Of a stretch of 64,000 nt of DNA, positions 45,706 to 55,677 are shown piece by piece (position 1 is the stretch's first letter; each line of letters begins with the position of its first letter). The notes under the pieces are model-generated. The model saw only the letters and a program-made list of their open reading frames with translations. It made no database searches and was not told the DNA's origin. Both the position numbers and the translations under genes were made by a program. This stretch comes from Aliiglaciecola sp. 3_MG-2023 (GTDB lineage Bacteria > Pseudomonadota > Gammaproteobacteria > Enterobacterales > Alteromonadaceae): the NCBI RefSeq assembly GCF_030548205.1, contig NZ_JAUORV010000014.1, positions 62,001 through 126,000 of the forward strand, in the 5' to 3' direction.

Positions 45706-46959
45706 ATGAAAGGAAAATATAGCTCGTTCCTGAGTGTCTTAGGACCGGGAATTCTGTACGCAGCAGCGGCAGTAGGAGTCTCTCATTTAGTCCAGTCTAC
45801 CCGTGCCGGAGCAGATTATGGCTTAGGGCTAACATTTATTATTATTTTAGCCTGTTTAGTCAAATATCCAGCCCTACGTTTTGGTGGTGAATTTGCCGCA
45901 TCTACGGGTAAAAACTTGATCACAAGCTACCGCACAGCGGGATGGTTTATATTTGCGATTTTTGCCTTCGCGGAAATTTTTAGCATGGTTTTTGTGGTCG
46001 GCGCCATCGCGCTTTTCACCCTAGGCTTATTTCAAGCGGCCTTTGATTTTTCGGTTAATCCAGTCCTAGGTGTCAGTGTTTTGCTGTCGGTTATCGCGTT
46101 ATTTTTGATTAGCGGCCACTACAGCCTATTAGAACGATTAACCAAGTATATTGTTTCCTGTTTTACCCTACTAATTATTATTACGGTGTTTTTGGTCGCA
46201 GGTAAAATGGAATGGTCTCCTTCAGTTTTCGCCATTCCTGCTATCGATTCCTCAGTCATTCTTTATGTGGTTGCGTTGATAGGTTTCATGCCTTCACCAA
46301 CCGATGGTTCAGTGACCCAATCCCTATGGACTTGCGCTCGAGCAGAGGATACGGGGAAGTTGCCAACACCCCGGGAAGCCCGCCTAGATTTTAACGTGGG
46401 TTATGTGATGAGCGTGTTGTTGGCTCTGTGTTTCTTAGTTCTTGGCACCGGCTTAATGAACAATACCGGAGTGGCTATTGAAGCGAGTAATTCCGGCTTC
46501 TCACGGCAGCTAATGGCACTTTTTACCCAAACAATTGGTCCTTGGAGTTTCCCACTCATTGCGACTATTGCCATCTTCGTGATGTTCTCAACGCTGTTCG
46601 CGGTGGTTGATGGAATGACACGCGTGCTGGTTGGAATACTTGATAGCGGCGTTAACCGCCCTGAATTAAACCTGAATTCTAAGAAAAATTATAACATTGC
46701 CATGATCATATTGTGTATTGCGGCAATTCTGATTTTGGCGACGATGCTGAAGTCTTTCGCTACCTTTATCGATATTACTTCGGTCATTGTCTTTGTTATC
46801 AGCCCTATTTTGGCCTACTTGAATCATCGTGCAATGTGGAGCGAGGCTGTTCCTGAAGCGTTGCAGCCAAGCCGGTTTATGAAAATGTGGAGCTTGTGCG
46901 GGGTGTTTATCTTAACCACTTTCACGCTCATCTATTTTTACTATCGCTTATTTGCATAA
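45706..46959 (+). CDS. Nramp-family transporter homologue without the canonical metal-binding motif
   Basis: A 417-residue protein with about eleven hydrophobic helices and Nramp family layout. In true manganese/iron Nramps the first helix carries DPGN and the sixth carries MPH. Here the first helix reads AAAAVGVSHLVQSTRAG, so the Asp and Asn ligands are gone, and the sixth reads GFMPSPTDGSV, with the His missing. It probably does not move divalent metal as classic members do. It lies between the iac operon and the ThDP enzyme, without a good second promoter seen; ligand unknown. Confidence 0.7.
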   Translation: MKGKYSSFLSVLGPGILYAAAAVGVSHLVQSTRAGADYGLGLTFIIILACLVKYPALRFGGEFAASTGKNLITSYRTAGWFIFAIFAFAEIFSMVFVVGAIALFTLGLFQAAFDFSVNPVLGVSVLLSVIALFLISGHYSLLERLTKYIVSCFTLLIIITVFLVAGKMEWSPSVFAIPAIDSSVILYVVALIGFMPSPTDGSVTQSLWTCARAEDTGKLPTPREARLDFNVGYVMSVLLALCFLVLGTGLMNNTGVAIEASNSGFSRQLMALFTQTIGPWSFPLIATIAIFVMFSTLFAVVDGMTRVLVGILDSGVNRPELNLNSKKNYNIAMIILCIAAILILATMLKSFATFIDITSVIVFVISPILAYLNHRAMWSEAVPEALQPSRFMKMWSLCGVFILTTFTLIYFYYRLFA

Positions 46960-47062
46960 CGTTCTCATTTCGCATTTGTGGTTTAGATTTCTGCAAATGC
47001 TAAAACTGAATAATTTTTGACATCTAAATATAAATAAAAACATCAATGGAAGTTATTAGACT

Positions 47063-48694
47063 ATGACACAAATTACCTGCTCAGACGCCATCATTCAATA
47101 TCTGATTAAAAATGGTGTCGATACTATTTTTGGCATACCTGGTGCCCAAACCTATGCTTTTTTTGATGCACTCAGTCGATATCAGGACAAAATTAAATTG
47201 GTCGTGACTCGGCATGAACAAGGTGCTGGCTACATGGCTTATGGCTATGCCAAATCTACTGGAAAAATAGGCGTATATTGTGTGGTTCCAGGCCCTGGAG
47301 TACTCAATTCAACAGCGGCATTGTGTACCGCACATAACACTCCGGTATTATGCATCACCGGTGAAGTTCCTAGTGAGTTTGTGGGAATCGGACACGGCAT
47401 GCTACATGAGCTTGATGATCAACTTGGGATCCTAAAAGTGCTGACCAAATGGGCTGCGCGCATCAATCATTCTGTAGATGCACCAGCCATCATGTCTAAT
47501 GCATTTACGCAACTTAGTTCCGGTCGCAAGCGACCAGTGGCAATAGAAGTGCCGATGGACATTTTTGGGCAAAAAGCCAATGTCGATGTGAATTTTCCTG
47601 CCATTCCAAGCCCAGCTTATGAGCCTCTTGATAAGAAAATCAAAGCTGCAGTCGAGGTTATACGAAAAGCAAAAAATCCGATGATAATGGTGGGTAGTGG
47701 TGCGGTTGATGCCAAAGATGAAATACTGAAATTAGCGAAATTACTGCAAGCACCAGTAGTGTCATTCAGAGGAGGTCGAGGCATTGTCAGTGATGATTCG
47801 CCTTATGGGTTTAACTGTGCTGCGGGGTATAAGCTGTATTCAGAAGTAGATGTAATGATTGGCATTGGCTCTAGAATGGAATTACCCGCGTTTCGTTGGC
47901 AAACCGGGGTGGCTACATGCGAATTGGTACGGATTGATATTGATCCTACACAACTGACTCGTTTACGTGGTGATGTGTCTATTGTTGCAGACGCGACCTT
48001 AGCGACTCAAGCTTTGTTAAATGTTTTAGAAGAAGATGCCACGGCTCGTCCTAGTAAAGAAGCCTATTTTAATGAAATCAAAGCACAAAGCTGGCAAGAA
48101 ATTCAAAAAGTTCAACCGCAAATGACCTATCTAAACATCATTCGAGATGTTATGCCAAGAGACGGTTTTATCGTAGAAGAAATTTCCCAAGTTGGCTTTA
48201 CATCTTGGTTGGGCTTTCCAGTATATGAGCCTCGCCATCTTGTTACTTGTGGTTACCAGGGCAACCTTGGCCACGGCATTCAGACGGGTATGGGGGTGAA
48301 AGTCGCTAACCCTGACAAAGTTGTGATGTCTATTGCCGGTGATGGCGGGTTTATGTTTGGCGTGCAAGAGTTAGCCACCGCTGTACAATTTAAGATTGGA
48401 CTGATAATTCTGCTGTTTAACAACAACGCCTACGGCAATGTGAGACGGGATCAAATTAACTTTTTTGATGGCAATGTAGTGGGTTCCGAATTGACCAACC
48501 CTGATTTCGTTAAACTGGTTGAGAGTTTTGGTGCCAAGGCTTATCAATCCAATTCACCTGAACACTTCAAAGAATTACTCGAACAAGCTGTTGTCGATTC
48601 AGAAGATGGTCCGGTTGTGATTGAAATACCCTGTGAACGCGGCAGCGAAGCGTCGGTATGGGAATTCTTGATGCCAGCTGGATACGGTAATTAA
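47063..48694 (+). CDS. Thiamine-diphosphate-dependent enzyme, acetolactate synthase/decarboxylase type
   Basis: A 543-residue ThDP enzyme with the complete three-domain layout. The catalytic Glu is E52 (VVTRHEQGAGYMAYGYA), and the cofactor motif is GDGGFMFGVQELATAV ending at NNNAYG (GDG-x-NN). It resembles acetolactate-synthase-like carboligases and decarboxylases more than any specific named enzyme. No small ALS regulatory subunit follows. Its position after the Nramp homologue, with a shared terminator, suggests a 2-keto acid decarboxylation or carboligation step. Indolepyruvate decarboxylation is possible in principle but not supported by recognised signature residues. Confidence 0.82.
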   Translation: MTQITCSDAIIQYLIKNGVDTIFGIPGAQTYAFFDALSRYQDKIKLVVTRHEQGAGYMAYGYAKSTGKIGVYCVVPGPGVLNSTAALCTAHNTPVLCITGEVPSEFVGIGHGMLHELDDQLGILKVLTKWAARINHSVDAPAIMSNAFTQLSSGRKRPVAIEVPMDIFGQKANVDVNFPAIPSPAYEPLDKKIKAAVEVIRKAKNPMIMVGSGAVDAKDEILKLAKLLQAPVVSFRGGRGIVSDDSPYGFNCAAGYKLYSEVDVMIGIGSRMELPAFRWQTGVATCELVRIDIDPTQLTRLRGDVSIVADATLATQALLNVLEEDATARPSKEAYFNEIKAQSWQEIQKVQPQMTYLNIIRDVMPRDGFIVEEISQVGFTSWLGFPVYEPRHLVTCGYQGNLGHGIQTGMGVKVANPDKVVMSIAGDGGFMFGVQELATAVQFKIGLIILLFNNNAYGNVRRDQINFFDGNVVGSELTNPDFVKLVESFGAKAYQSNSPEHFKELLEQAVVDSEDGPVVIEIPCERGSEASVWEFLMPAGYGN

Positions 48695-48744
48695 ACTATT
48701 TAGTTTGGATTACAACATTTACTAGAACGTTGCTCGTAGTAATT

Positions 48745-48779
48745 AAGCCGTTAGTTGTTTCGCAACTAACGGCTTTTTT
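48745..48779 (+). terminator. Intrinsic terminator after the ThDP enzyme
   Basis: Perfect 13-bp stem AAGCCGTTAGTTG (48745-48757) with CAACTAACGGCTT (48763-48775), loop TTTCG, followed by T residues. Confidence 0.88.
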
Positions 48780-48791
48780 GTCTATCTACGG

Positions 48792-49880
48792 CTATTTAAT
48801 ATCTTCTAATGCAACATAGTCTAAATCAAAACCGAAGCAGCGAGGCGACACCGCTTTAAGGGCCTTTTCAGAACGATAAAACTGGGGACAGCCTACTGCA
48901 AATACCGCCACTCGTTGACCGTAGCGCAAACGTTCCGCGTTGATTGGTGTCGAGGTTTCATAATCAACAATAACAATCAAATCAGGCACGCTCGCAACCA
49001 CTTTTTCGCCTTTTAGAGCCAATAAGTATTCATTCTTAATGCTAACTGTCAGCGGTAAGTCGTTATTATCAAAAGATTCAATGGTGGCTTCACCAATATC
49101 GTAGCCGCCAACAATTCGAGTGGCTTTATCAATCACTTTTCCAGTAAAGATTAAGCGACATTCACCGTAGATTGAATCGTTAAACAGTGCCTGTAAAGGA
49201 GCAAGCATTTCGGTGGCTAAACCGCGATTTTCCCGCAGAGTTTGACCAAGTTTAATGGAAAAAGACAAGGTCCCTGGAATAATTGAATCTTTTAACTGAC
49301 GACCGGTCATTGGATGTTCAGCTGCGGTAATCATGCCGCCAGCGGCCATAGCTAGACTGCGGATATGGCGTTCATACACCTCGGTGCTATTGGTCGAGAA
49401 CGTCGCCACATTGCCGGCGTAGTCATAAGCAACTGATGGCGTGGGTTTCACACCAGCAATAGCATAACTCATCATTTGCGCTTCAGGTAAGGCTCGGCCC
49501 ATACCGTCGCCGTCGATAACCGCTAAGCCTCTACCAGCTGCGGCAACAATCGGAATCAATGAATTGCCGCCACCGATTTCAAAAGAAGCAACCGCATCAA
49601 CGGTTCTGCCAACGTGCTTTTCAAAAGCGGCCAAGGTGTTTGCTGCATCTTCAACCGAAGGAAGTAACTCAAGGCTAACTGTAGGCGCGCCTACAGCACC
49701 TATCGCTACCACATAGGCATCGTCGCTTAGTTCACTCGGCGCAATTACCTCTACTGCGCCAAATTGCTTAATTGCCTGCTCAGCGATTAAACGGGGAACA
49801 TAGGGATCACCGCCGCCACCTGTTGCTAAAAAAACAGAACCTAGGGCTAAATCTTCTAAATGTTTTTGTTCAATTTTCAT
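48792..49880 (-). CDS. DUF917 (S-methyl-thiohydantoin desulfurase-like) protein
   Basis: A 362-residue protein of the DUF917 family. Visible marks are the N-terminal ATGGGGDPYVPRLIAEQAIK and the GGGNSLIPIVAAAGRGLAVIDGDGMGRALPEAQM block. DUF917 proteins are linked with hydantoinase/oxoprolinase partners, and the family is now named after S-methyl-thiohydantoin desulfurase. The gene overlaps the start of the oxoprolinase-like gene upstream by four bases, so they are translationally coupled. Substrate not determined. Confidence 0.72.
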   Translation of the reverse strand: MKIEQKHLEDLALGSVFLATGGGGDPYVPRLIAEQAIKQFGAVEVIAPSELSDDAYVVAIGAVGAPTVSLELLPSVEDAANTLAAFEKHVGRTVDAVASFEIGGGNSLIPIVAAAGRGLAVIDGDGMGRALPEAQMMSYAIAGVKPTPSVAYDYAGNVATFSTNSTEVYERHIRSLAMAAGGMITAAEHPMTGRQLKDSIIPGTLSFSIKLGQTLRENRGLATEMLAPLQALFNDSIYGECRLIFTGKVIDKATRIVGGYDIGEATIESFDNNDLPLTVSIKNEYLLALKGEKVVASVPDLIVIVDYETSTPINAERLRYGQRVAVFAVGCPQFYRSEKALKAVSPRCFGFDLDYVALEDIK

Positions 49881-51457
49881 AATGTGGACTCTTGTATACG
49901 TTCAGAAGTATTGGTCGGTAAGGCAGCTAATTCACCTATTACTTTAACCCGAATACAGGTACTAGACTCATCCATATAAGGTACGGGGGTTTCTTCGATA
50001 TCGACGGTGCGTAACGTATCTGCTGCCGCGCCTGCATCTATTGCACGTTGCATGGCATCTTTAGTCACTTGTTTTATCGCCTCTTCACGTGGCAAGGTGC
50101 GATAAGACACCATCTGTTCTGCTTCACCACCAATTTGCGCAATAGCGGCTCCAATGGCATTAGCCACACCAGCATGTTCAGGTCGATGAATATCGGATGC
50201 GGCTTCTAATCCCTCGGTCACCAAGATAGCGCCACCACCGACTAGTATCACGGGCATGGATTTCCCACCGGGTTTCATCATGTCGATATTGTTATCAAGC
50301 ATCGCATGTAAGGTCTTCTTGGCCTGGCTAATAGTTTGCGGCGAGATATGCGCTACTTTTGTTTTGTCGCCAATATTTGCACCACCACTAGCCACTAAAA
50401 TATCACTGGTAGTTAAAGTGTTGCCCCCAAAAACTAATGCTTCGGTAACCAGTTTGTGACCAACGGAATGGGGGCCAATAGCAGTGCCATCATCGGATAC
50501 TATGCTGCCGCCGCCTAAGCCAATCGCTAAAATATCGGGCATTCTAAAATTAGTCCGCACGCCGCCAACTTTAATAATGACGTTTGATTCTCGGGGGAAT
50601 CCATTCTGCAGAACACCAATATCAGAAGTGGTACCGCCAATATCAACTACAATAGCGTCTTTTAAACCGGTTAATTTATACGCGCCCCGTAGCGAGTTAG
50701 TCGGTCCTGATGCAAATGTTAGGGCTGGGTAGGAACGCACGAATTCAGCGTTCATTAAGGTGCCGTCGTTTTGGCTAATGTATACCGGACAATGCAGTTC
50801 GCGTTTTTTCAGAGCACCTAAAAATGAACTAACCACTTTGTCGGCGAAAGGTAATAATGTGGTATTTAAAATTGCCGCATTTTCTCTTTCCATTAAACCC
50901 AAACGACCAAAACTATGGGATAGGGTTATTTTCGCATCGGGTATCGCTTTACGAATTTCGTTGGCAACTTGCTCTTCTGGTGCTGAATTTATCGGTGAAA
51001 ACGCAGACGCTATAGCAATATTTTTAACGCCGCTTTTGAGCATGCTGTTGAGCATATTACTGATTTCTTGTTGATCGATATCGGCTAATGACCAACCATC
51101 ATATAAATACCCACCATGTAGCATGTAATATTCGCTATCAAGAGCATCTTTTAGGTCTTGAGGCCAGTCCAACATGGGGGGCATGCCTTTACCTGAGGGT
51201 AAGCCAATTCTTACGGCCGCTACCTGTGCCAGCTCACGTCGTTCAATAATGGCATTGGTAAATTGGGTTGTGCCAATCATGACGGTTTCGATTTCGTTCT
51301 GCGAAATACCGCTGTCGTTTAAAATAACATCCAACGCATTGGTAATTCCAGAAATCACGTCTGCTGAAGTAAGGGCTTTGGTGGATGCCAGTACATTGTC
51401 ACCTTGCATAATTACGGCATCAGTATGAGTGCCGCCTACATCTATTCCAATTCTCAT
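49877..51457 (-). CDS. Hydantoinase/oxoprolinase-family protein (short HyuA form)
   Basis: A 526-residue ATP-grasp-like ASKHA enzyme. The phosphate-binding loops are GIDVGGTHTDAVI at the N-terminus and VDIGGTTSDIGVL in the middle. Full-length HyuA proteins are about 680-700 residues; this form is short and pairs with DUF917 rather than HyuB. Such pairs hydrolyse or transform cyclic amides such as hydantoins. The minus-strand order is NCS1 permease, this gene, DUF917, in one operon. Confidence 0.8.
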   Translation of the reverse strand: MRIGIDVGGTHTDAVIMQGDNVLASTKALTSADVISGITNALDVILNDSGISQNEIETVMIGTTQFTNAIIERRELAQVAAVRIGLPSGKGMPPMLDWPQDLKDALDSEYYMLHGGYLYDGWSLADIDQQEISNMLNSMLKSGVKNIAIASAFSPINSAPEEQVANEIRKAIPDAKITLSHSFGRLGLMERENAAILNTTLLPFADKVVSSFLGALKKRELHCPVYISQNDGTLMNAEFVRSYPALTFASGPTNSLRGAYKLTGLKDAIVVDIGGTTSDIGVLQNGFPRESNVIIKVGGVRTNFRMPDILAIGLGGGSIVSDDGTAIGPHSVGHKLVTEALVFGGNTLTTSDILVASGGANIGDKTKVAHISPQTISQAKKTLHAMLDNNIDMMKPGGKSMPVILVGGGAILVTEGLEAASDIHRPEHAGVANAIGAAIAQIGGEAEQMVSYRTLPREEAIKQVTKDAMQRAIDAGAAADTLRTVDIEETPVPYMDESSTCIRVKVIGELAALPTNTSERIQESTL

Positions 51458-51468
51458 TGTGTTTGCCT

Positions 51469-52755
51469 CTAGCTTTGTGTTCGATGATTGGAACGACGTT
51501 CATTCCAAGATAATGTGGTGTATACAATGCCAGCAAGAAAAATAGCATCAATGGCTGCTATTCCCGAAGGTGAGGGAATTAAATTTTCGGTACTTAAAAC
51601 CGCAAAAACGGCGCTAATCAACCATGCAATAAATCCTTTGGGGGCTATCGTTCGATTGTTGTTCAGAGAATCAATGTTGTATGCATGGGGGCGTATGACC
51701 AAGTAATCCATAATGATGATCCCAGCTACAGGAACAAAAATAATCGATAGGTAAAAGATAAAGGTAATAAAGTTATCGAGCAGGTTCAACAAAGCGAAAA
51801 AAACGCCTACTAAGCCTAAGCCAATAGTCACCCAAGTTGCGTTTAACCTAGGGAAGGTCGCGGTTGTGCTAAGCACTGCACTGTACAAATTCAAAGAATT
51901 TAGCACCCAACTCCCAGCAATGACGATGATGGATGCGCCAATGCCTAAGCCTAAATCAATCATAATATCTAGTATGTTTGCATGTCCTGAAGATGCGCCG
52001 GCTAATCCCGCAGCTCCCATTACCAGCATTTGCACAACAACATAGGCAATAAACGCGATATAAATCGCATTAGACCAGTGTTTAACAAATCGCGTGATAT
52101 CCGGTAAAATAATAGCGCCAATGATGATTGCGCCTACTACCGCTGAAATGCCATCACCGAGTGACAAAGTGGCGACTTTTTCGGTTGCTAGAATTTGTTC
52201 AAATGACTTTTCACTCAGCGCGGAATACGCCAGTAGGAAGGTCACACCGGCCAATACAGGCACCATTATTGTGGCTAGCCAATTAATCGCTCTAAACCCA
52301 ATAACTGTAGTCAAAGTCATACAAAAACTGGCAAAAATAGCGAGGGTTAAAGGTGCGATATTGAGCCCAAAGACATCTAATGCAAGGCGCGATACTGCAT
52401 CTCCAAACAAGTTAATATTCACCCCAAACCAACCCAACAGTGATATGGCAAACGCGATATTAACTATGCTTGCGCCTTTGTCGCCAAACGCGATACGCAC
52501 CAGTAAATAAGAGCTCATTCGAGTTTTAGCACCAATGACACCCATTACCCCACCAATGGCGAAGATAATCAGTGAGCCTATAAATAATGCAAGTAGCGTT
52601 TGCATAGGCTCAAGAGCCTGATAGACCTCTAGACCTGTAATAAAAGTGGGTAATGAGAATGCGACCATTGCACCAACGGCAGCAACTCGAGGCCAGGGGA
52701 CAAGTTGGCTATCCGTAATCCTTACCGCGGAAAATTCATTTAGTTCCGGCTTCAT
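51469..52755 (-). CDS. NCS1-family nucleobase:cation symporter (cytosine/hydantoin permease type)
   Basis: A 428-residue permease with about twelve helices. NCS1 hallmarks are in the early region SSYLLVRIAFGDKGASIVNIAFAISLLGWFGVNINLFGDAV and the middle GDGISAVVGAIIIGAIILPDITRF. This family imports cytosine, allantoin or hydantoins. Placed 11 bp before the hydantoinase gene, it is probably the uptake route for the same compound. Confidence 0.83.
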   Translation of the reverse strand: MKPELNEFSAVRITDSQLVPWPRVAAVGAMVAFSLPTFITGLEVYQALEPMQTLLALFIGSLIIFAIGGVMGVIGAKTRMSSYLLVRIAFGDKGASIVNIAFAISLLGWFGVNINLFGDAVSRLALDVFGLNIAPLTLAIFASFCMTLTTVIGFRAINWLATIMVPVLAGVTFLLAYSALSEKSFEQILATEKVATLSLGDGISAVVGAIIIGAIILPDITRFVKHWSNAIYIAFIAYVVVQMLVMGAAGLAGASSGHANILDIMIDLGLGIGASIIVIAGSWVLNSLNLYSAVLSTTATFPRLNATWVTIGLGLVGVFFALLNLLDNFITFIFYLSIIFVPVAGIIIMDYLVIRPHAYNIDSLNNNRTIAPKGFIAWLISAVFAVLSTENLIPSPSGIAAIDAIFLAGIVYTTLSWNERRSNHRTQS

Positions 52756-52827
52756 AGTGAAAACTCATAGTTGTGTAGACTCTCTAACAACGAGCCCTTA
52801 AATAAGGGCTCACGAAAATTGAATCAT

Positions 52828-55050
52828 TTAGAAGTTATAGTCGAGTTGAACACCAAAACTTGAGCCTACGTTGGGGAAACGTCCTAACGACACGACACTA
52901 TTGCCTAACAAAACTAAGTCTTCTACTTGACGCTCATCTGTTAGATTATCTGCATAAGCCGTTACCGACCACACATCGGCTTCGAAGGTCGCTCTTAAGT
53001 TAACAAAGGTTTTCTTAGATGAAGCAATATCGGGAATATCAAAAGAAAATATTCGAGGACCGTTGTGGTTCAAGTCGGCGCGTAAAATTAAATCTATGTC
53101 TGATGACATTTCATATTGATACTCAGCGACCAAGTTAAGGTTGTAGTCAGCTACGTGTGGGAGCGAATAACCAACTAATTCAGGGCGCTGCGCAAAAGTT
53201 TTAATGTCAGAGTCAATAATTCCACCATTGGCCATCAAGGTTAAATTTTCGCTGGCCTGAACTGATAACTCAAATTCAATACCTTGAGTGGTTACATCGT
53301 CAACAGAGATGTTTTCTAAAGTAAAGGTCTCACCATTGAATCGGGTAATTTGCGCATCTTGTTGATCAATTCGAAACAACGCAAAGTTAAAGGTACCGTT
53401 ACCGTCTAGTACACTCGTTTTAAAGCCTACTTCAAAACTATCAGATATTTCTTTATCGAAGGTACGGCTAATATCGGGGTGAGGTTCGTTAAAACCGCCA
53501 CTACGAAAGCCCCGTGAATAACCACCATAAAGAAGGGTGTCAGGGGTCATTTGATAGGCTGCCGAGAATTTAGGTTGTAGCTCAGAAAAGGTTTTTTTCT
53601 CGAAGGTATCTTCAACGTAGCGAGGATCAAAGGATTCTCTGTCGTCTGTGTCGTAACGCATTGCTGCTGTTAATTCCAGCTTATCGGTTAAATCGTAATT
53701 TAGCTGGGTAGATAAGGCCCATGCGCTGCTGGTGTTATCATCTAAAATACTAAAAACGATTAGACTCTCGTCAAAATCTGCGCGGGTTTGAGGTTGATTG
53801 CCGGCCAAATCGTCATAGCTATTGAATTCGCTATTGCGGGTGCGCTCTTGGGCAAAAGCGGCTACAGCCCAACGCAGCCGTGTGTCACCATTAGATTTTA
53901 GTCGTGCTTCAAATGTAGTTGATTCTACTTTTAATATATTTTCTTGGGCGCCGGCATAGTAAAAGCCGTCAAAATCACTTTCTTTATTTGAATAATCCGC
54001 ATCTGAGAATCCGTTTTGATCTGATTCACTATAACCGGCAACTAATTCAAGGGTTGAAGCGTCAAATTCATGTGAAAAGCGCGCGCTAAACTCGGCTAAA
54101 TCGCGGCTATCTAAACCGGGCACATTGTGCTCAACCTCTATTGAAAAATCTTCCACTGTGTTGGCATCAACTGCTTGATAGTAACCGATACCGGATTCTG
54201 TATTCGTCAATCGAGCATTTAAATCTAAGATTGAGTCGTCGGAAACATCGATACTCAATTTACCAAAAACCGAATTCTCTTCATGAAAATCCACCTTTTG
54301 GTTCAAGAAAGTATTGTCTAGTTGTCCATCATAATCTCGTCTGTAAGCGCCGACTCTATAGTAAACTTGATCTTCGACTACGGCTCCCGATGCAACACCA
54401 GAAACGCGGAAATCGTTACCGCTGGCGATGGATGTAGTGACTTTCGCCTCAAAATCGTTGGTTGGTCTGCGAGTAGTAATGTTAACTGCACCGCCAATCG
54501 CACCTCGTCCATAGAGCGCACCTTGGGCGCCGCGCAGTACTTCAATTCGTTCAATATCAAACAGTTGTTGATTCATGAACTCTAAATCTGAGGCTGTAAT
54601 ACCATCAACAACAAAAGCTAACGGGGCATCACCCACCTGGGGAGTAATTAATCCTCGAATTTGAATGCGTGCCAAACCCGGACGAAAATTGTCTAGCTGG
54701 CTAAGGTTTGGGGTTAGATCGGCAACATCACGAAAGCTTTTTATGCCAGCCCGTTCGATTTGTTCAGCATTAAATGAGGTAATCGACTCAGGAATGTTTT
54801 GGATGTTTTCAACACGCCCACGGGCGGTAACAACCACTTTTTCGATATCGGTTTCAATCATTTCTTGTTCTTGCGCCGTAACAACAGAGGGAGACATTGC
54901 AAGCATCAAGGAGCTTGGCAACATTATAGCGGCTGCAATTTTACTTAGACGGTGATTATTGACGGGGGTATTTTTTACAAACTCAGTAGTTGTGCGCTTA
55001 GACATGTTGTTGATTCCCATTATGCTTCGGTTGGCAATTTTCTTATTCAT
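52828..55050 (-). CDS. TonB-dependent outer-membrane receptor, cyclic-amide cluster
   Basis: A 740-residue receptor, 72 bp upstream of the permease. TonB box-like IEKVVVTARGR follows the signal peptide (LPSSLMLAMSPSVVTAQ), the plug contains IEVLRGAQGALYGRGAIGGAVNITTRRPT, and the barrel ends with SFGVQLDYNF. Starts at ATG 55050 or 55005; the latter gives a more typical signal peptide. It completes an uptake-plus-catabolism unit with the NCS1 permease, hydantoinase and DUF917 genes. Confidence 0.85.
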   Translation of the reverse strand: MNKKIANRSIMGINNMSKRTTTEFVKNTPVNNHRLSKIAAAIMLPSSLMLAMSPSVVTAQEQEMIETDIEKVVVTARGRVENIQNIPESITSFNAEQIERAGIKSFRDVADLTPNLSQLDNFRPGLARIQIRGLITPQVGDAPLAFVVDGITASDLEFMNQQLFDIERIEVLRGAQGALYGRGAIGGAVNITTRRPTNDFEAKVTTSIASGNDFRVSGVASGAVVEDQVYYRVGAYRRDYDGQLDNTFLNQKVDFHEENSVFGKLSIDVSDDSILDLNARLTNTESGIGYYQAVDANTVEDFSIEVEHNVPGLDSRDLAEFSARFSHEFDASTLELVAGYSESDQNGFSDADYSNKESDFDGFYYAGAQENILKVESTTFEARLKSNGDTRLRWAVAAFAQERTRNSEFNSYDDLAGNQPQTRADFDESLIVFSILDDNTSSAWALSTQLNYDLTDKLELTAAMRYDTDDRESFDPRYVEDTFEKKTFSELQPKFSAAYQMTPDTLLYGGYSRGFRSGGFNEPHPDISRTFDKEISDSFEVGFKTSVLDGNGTFNFALFRIDQQDAQITRFNGETFTLENISVDDVTTQGIEFELSVQASENLTLMANGGIIDSDIKTFAQRPELVGYSLPHVADYNLNLVAEYQYEMSSDIDLILRADLNHNGPRIFSFDIPDIASSKKTFVNLRATFEADVWSVTAYADNLTDERQVEDLVLLGNSVVSLGRFPNVGSSFGVQLDYNF

Positions 55051-55176
55051 TTGTTTTCATAGTATATTACTTAACGATGAAAATTTTCTGTTGAAGACAC
55101 AGCACACTAACGGATAATCTTTAGCCTAAGGCCGTTTTCACAAAACAATCGTTTTTTAATTTAAAATGGGTTCCCA

Positions 55177-55677
55177 ATGAGCAATAAGAAAAACATTAAG
55201 CTAGATCAGATCAATAGAAAAATAATAACGATTGTTCATACTCAGGCAGATATATCCAATCAAGAACTCAGTGAGCGTGTGGGGTTGTCAAACAGCGCCT
55301 GTTTTCAACGCACCAAAGCACTTAAGGAAGCTGGATACTTTAATGGCTTTTATACTGATTTGGATTTAAACCGCATTGCTAAAAACGTATTGGCTTATAT
55401 TGAATTTACCTTAGAATCTAATAATCCCAAGGCCAGACAAAGGTTTGAAGAGGCTATTAACGAGATACCTGAATTTATGGATTGCCTACGTATAACCGGG
55501 GACAGCGATTACATCTGCTTTACTTGCTGCTCTGATACCCAAAAACTGGATGAGATATGCGATATGGTGAATGGCAACCCCGAATTGGGCATACAGAAAC
55601 TCAAAACAAATATTATTTTAGAGCGCGCAAAGTGGTATTTAGGTTATCCGTTACAGAAGTTAGAGTGGTTGGAATAA
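55177..55677 (+). CDS. Lrp/AsnC-family transcriptional regulator
   Basis: A 166-residue regulator with an N-terminal winged helix-turn-helix (LDQINRKIITIVHTQADISNQELSERVGLSNSACFQRTKALKEAGYF) and a C-terminal RAM-like ligand domain. It is divergent from the TonB receptor and probably regulates the cyclic-amide unit. Lrp-type regulators usually respond to amino acids, which is compatible with an amino-acid-related cyclic amide product. Confidence 0.88.
   Translation: MSNKKNIKLDQINRKIITIVHTQADISNQELSERVGLSNSACFQRTKALKEAGYFNGFYTDLDLNRIAKNVLAYIEFTLESNNPKARQRFEEAINEIPEFMDCLRITGDSDYICFTCCSDTQKLDEICDMVNGNPELGIQKLKTNIILERAKWYLGYPLQKLEWLE

Noticed and set aside
45706-46959. A manganese or iron importer of the Nramp family
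   Set aside because: The DPGN and MPH metal ligands are not conserved; see the separate finding.
48792-51457. Assignment of the DUF917/hydantoinase pair to ergothioneine degradation
   Set aside because: The family name suggests thiohydantoin chemistry, but no ergothionase or thiourocanate hydratase gene is near.
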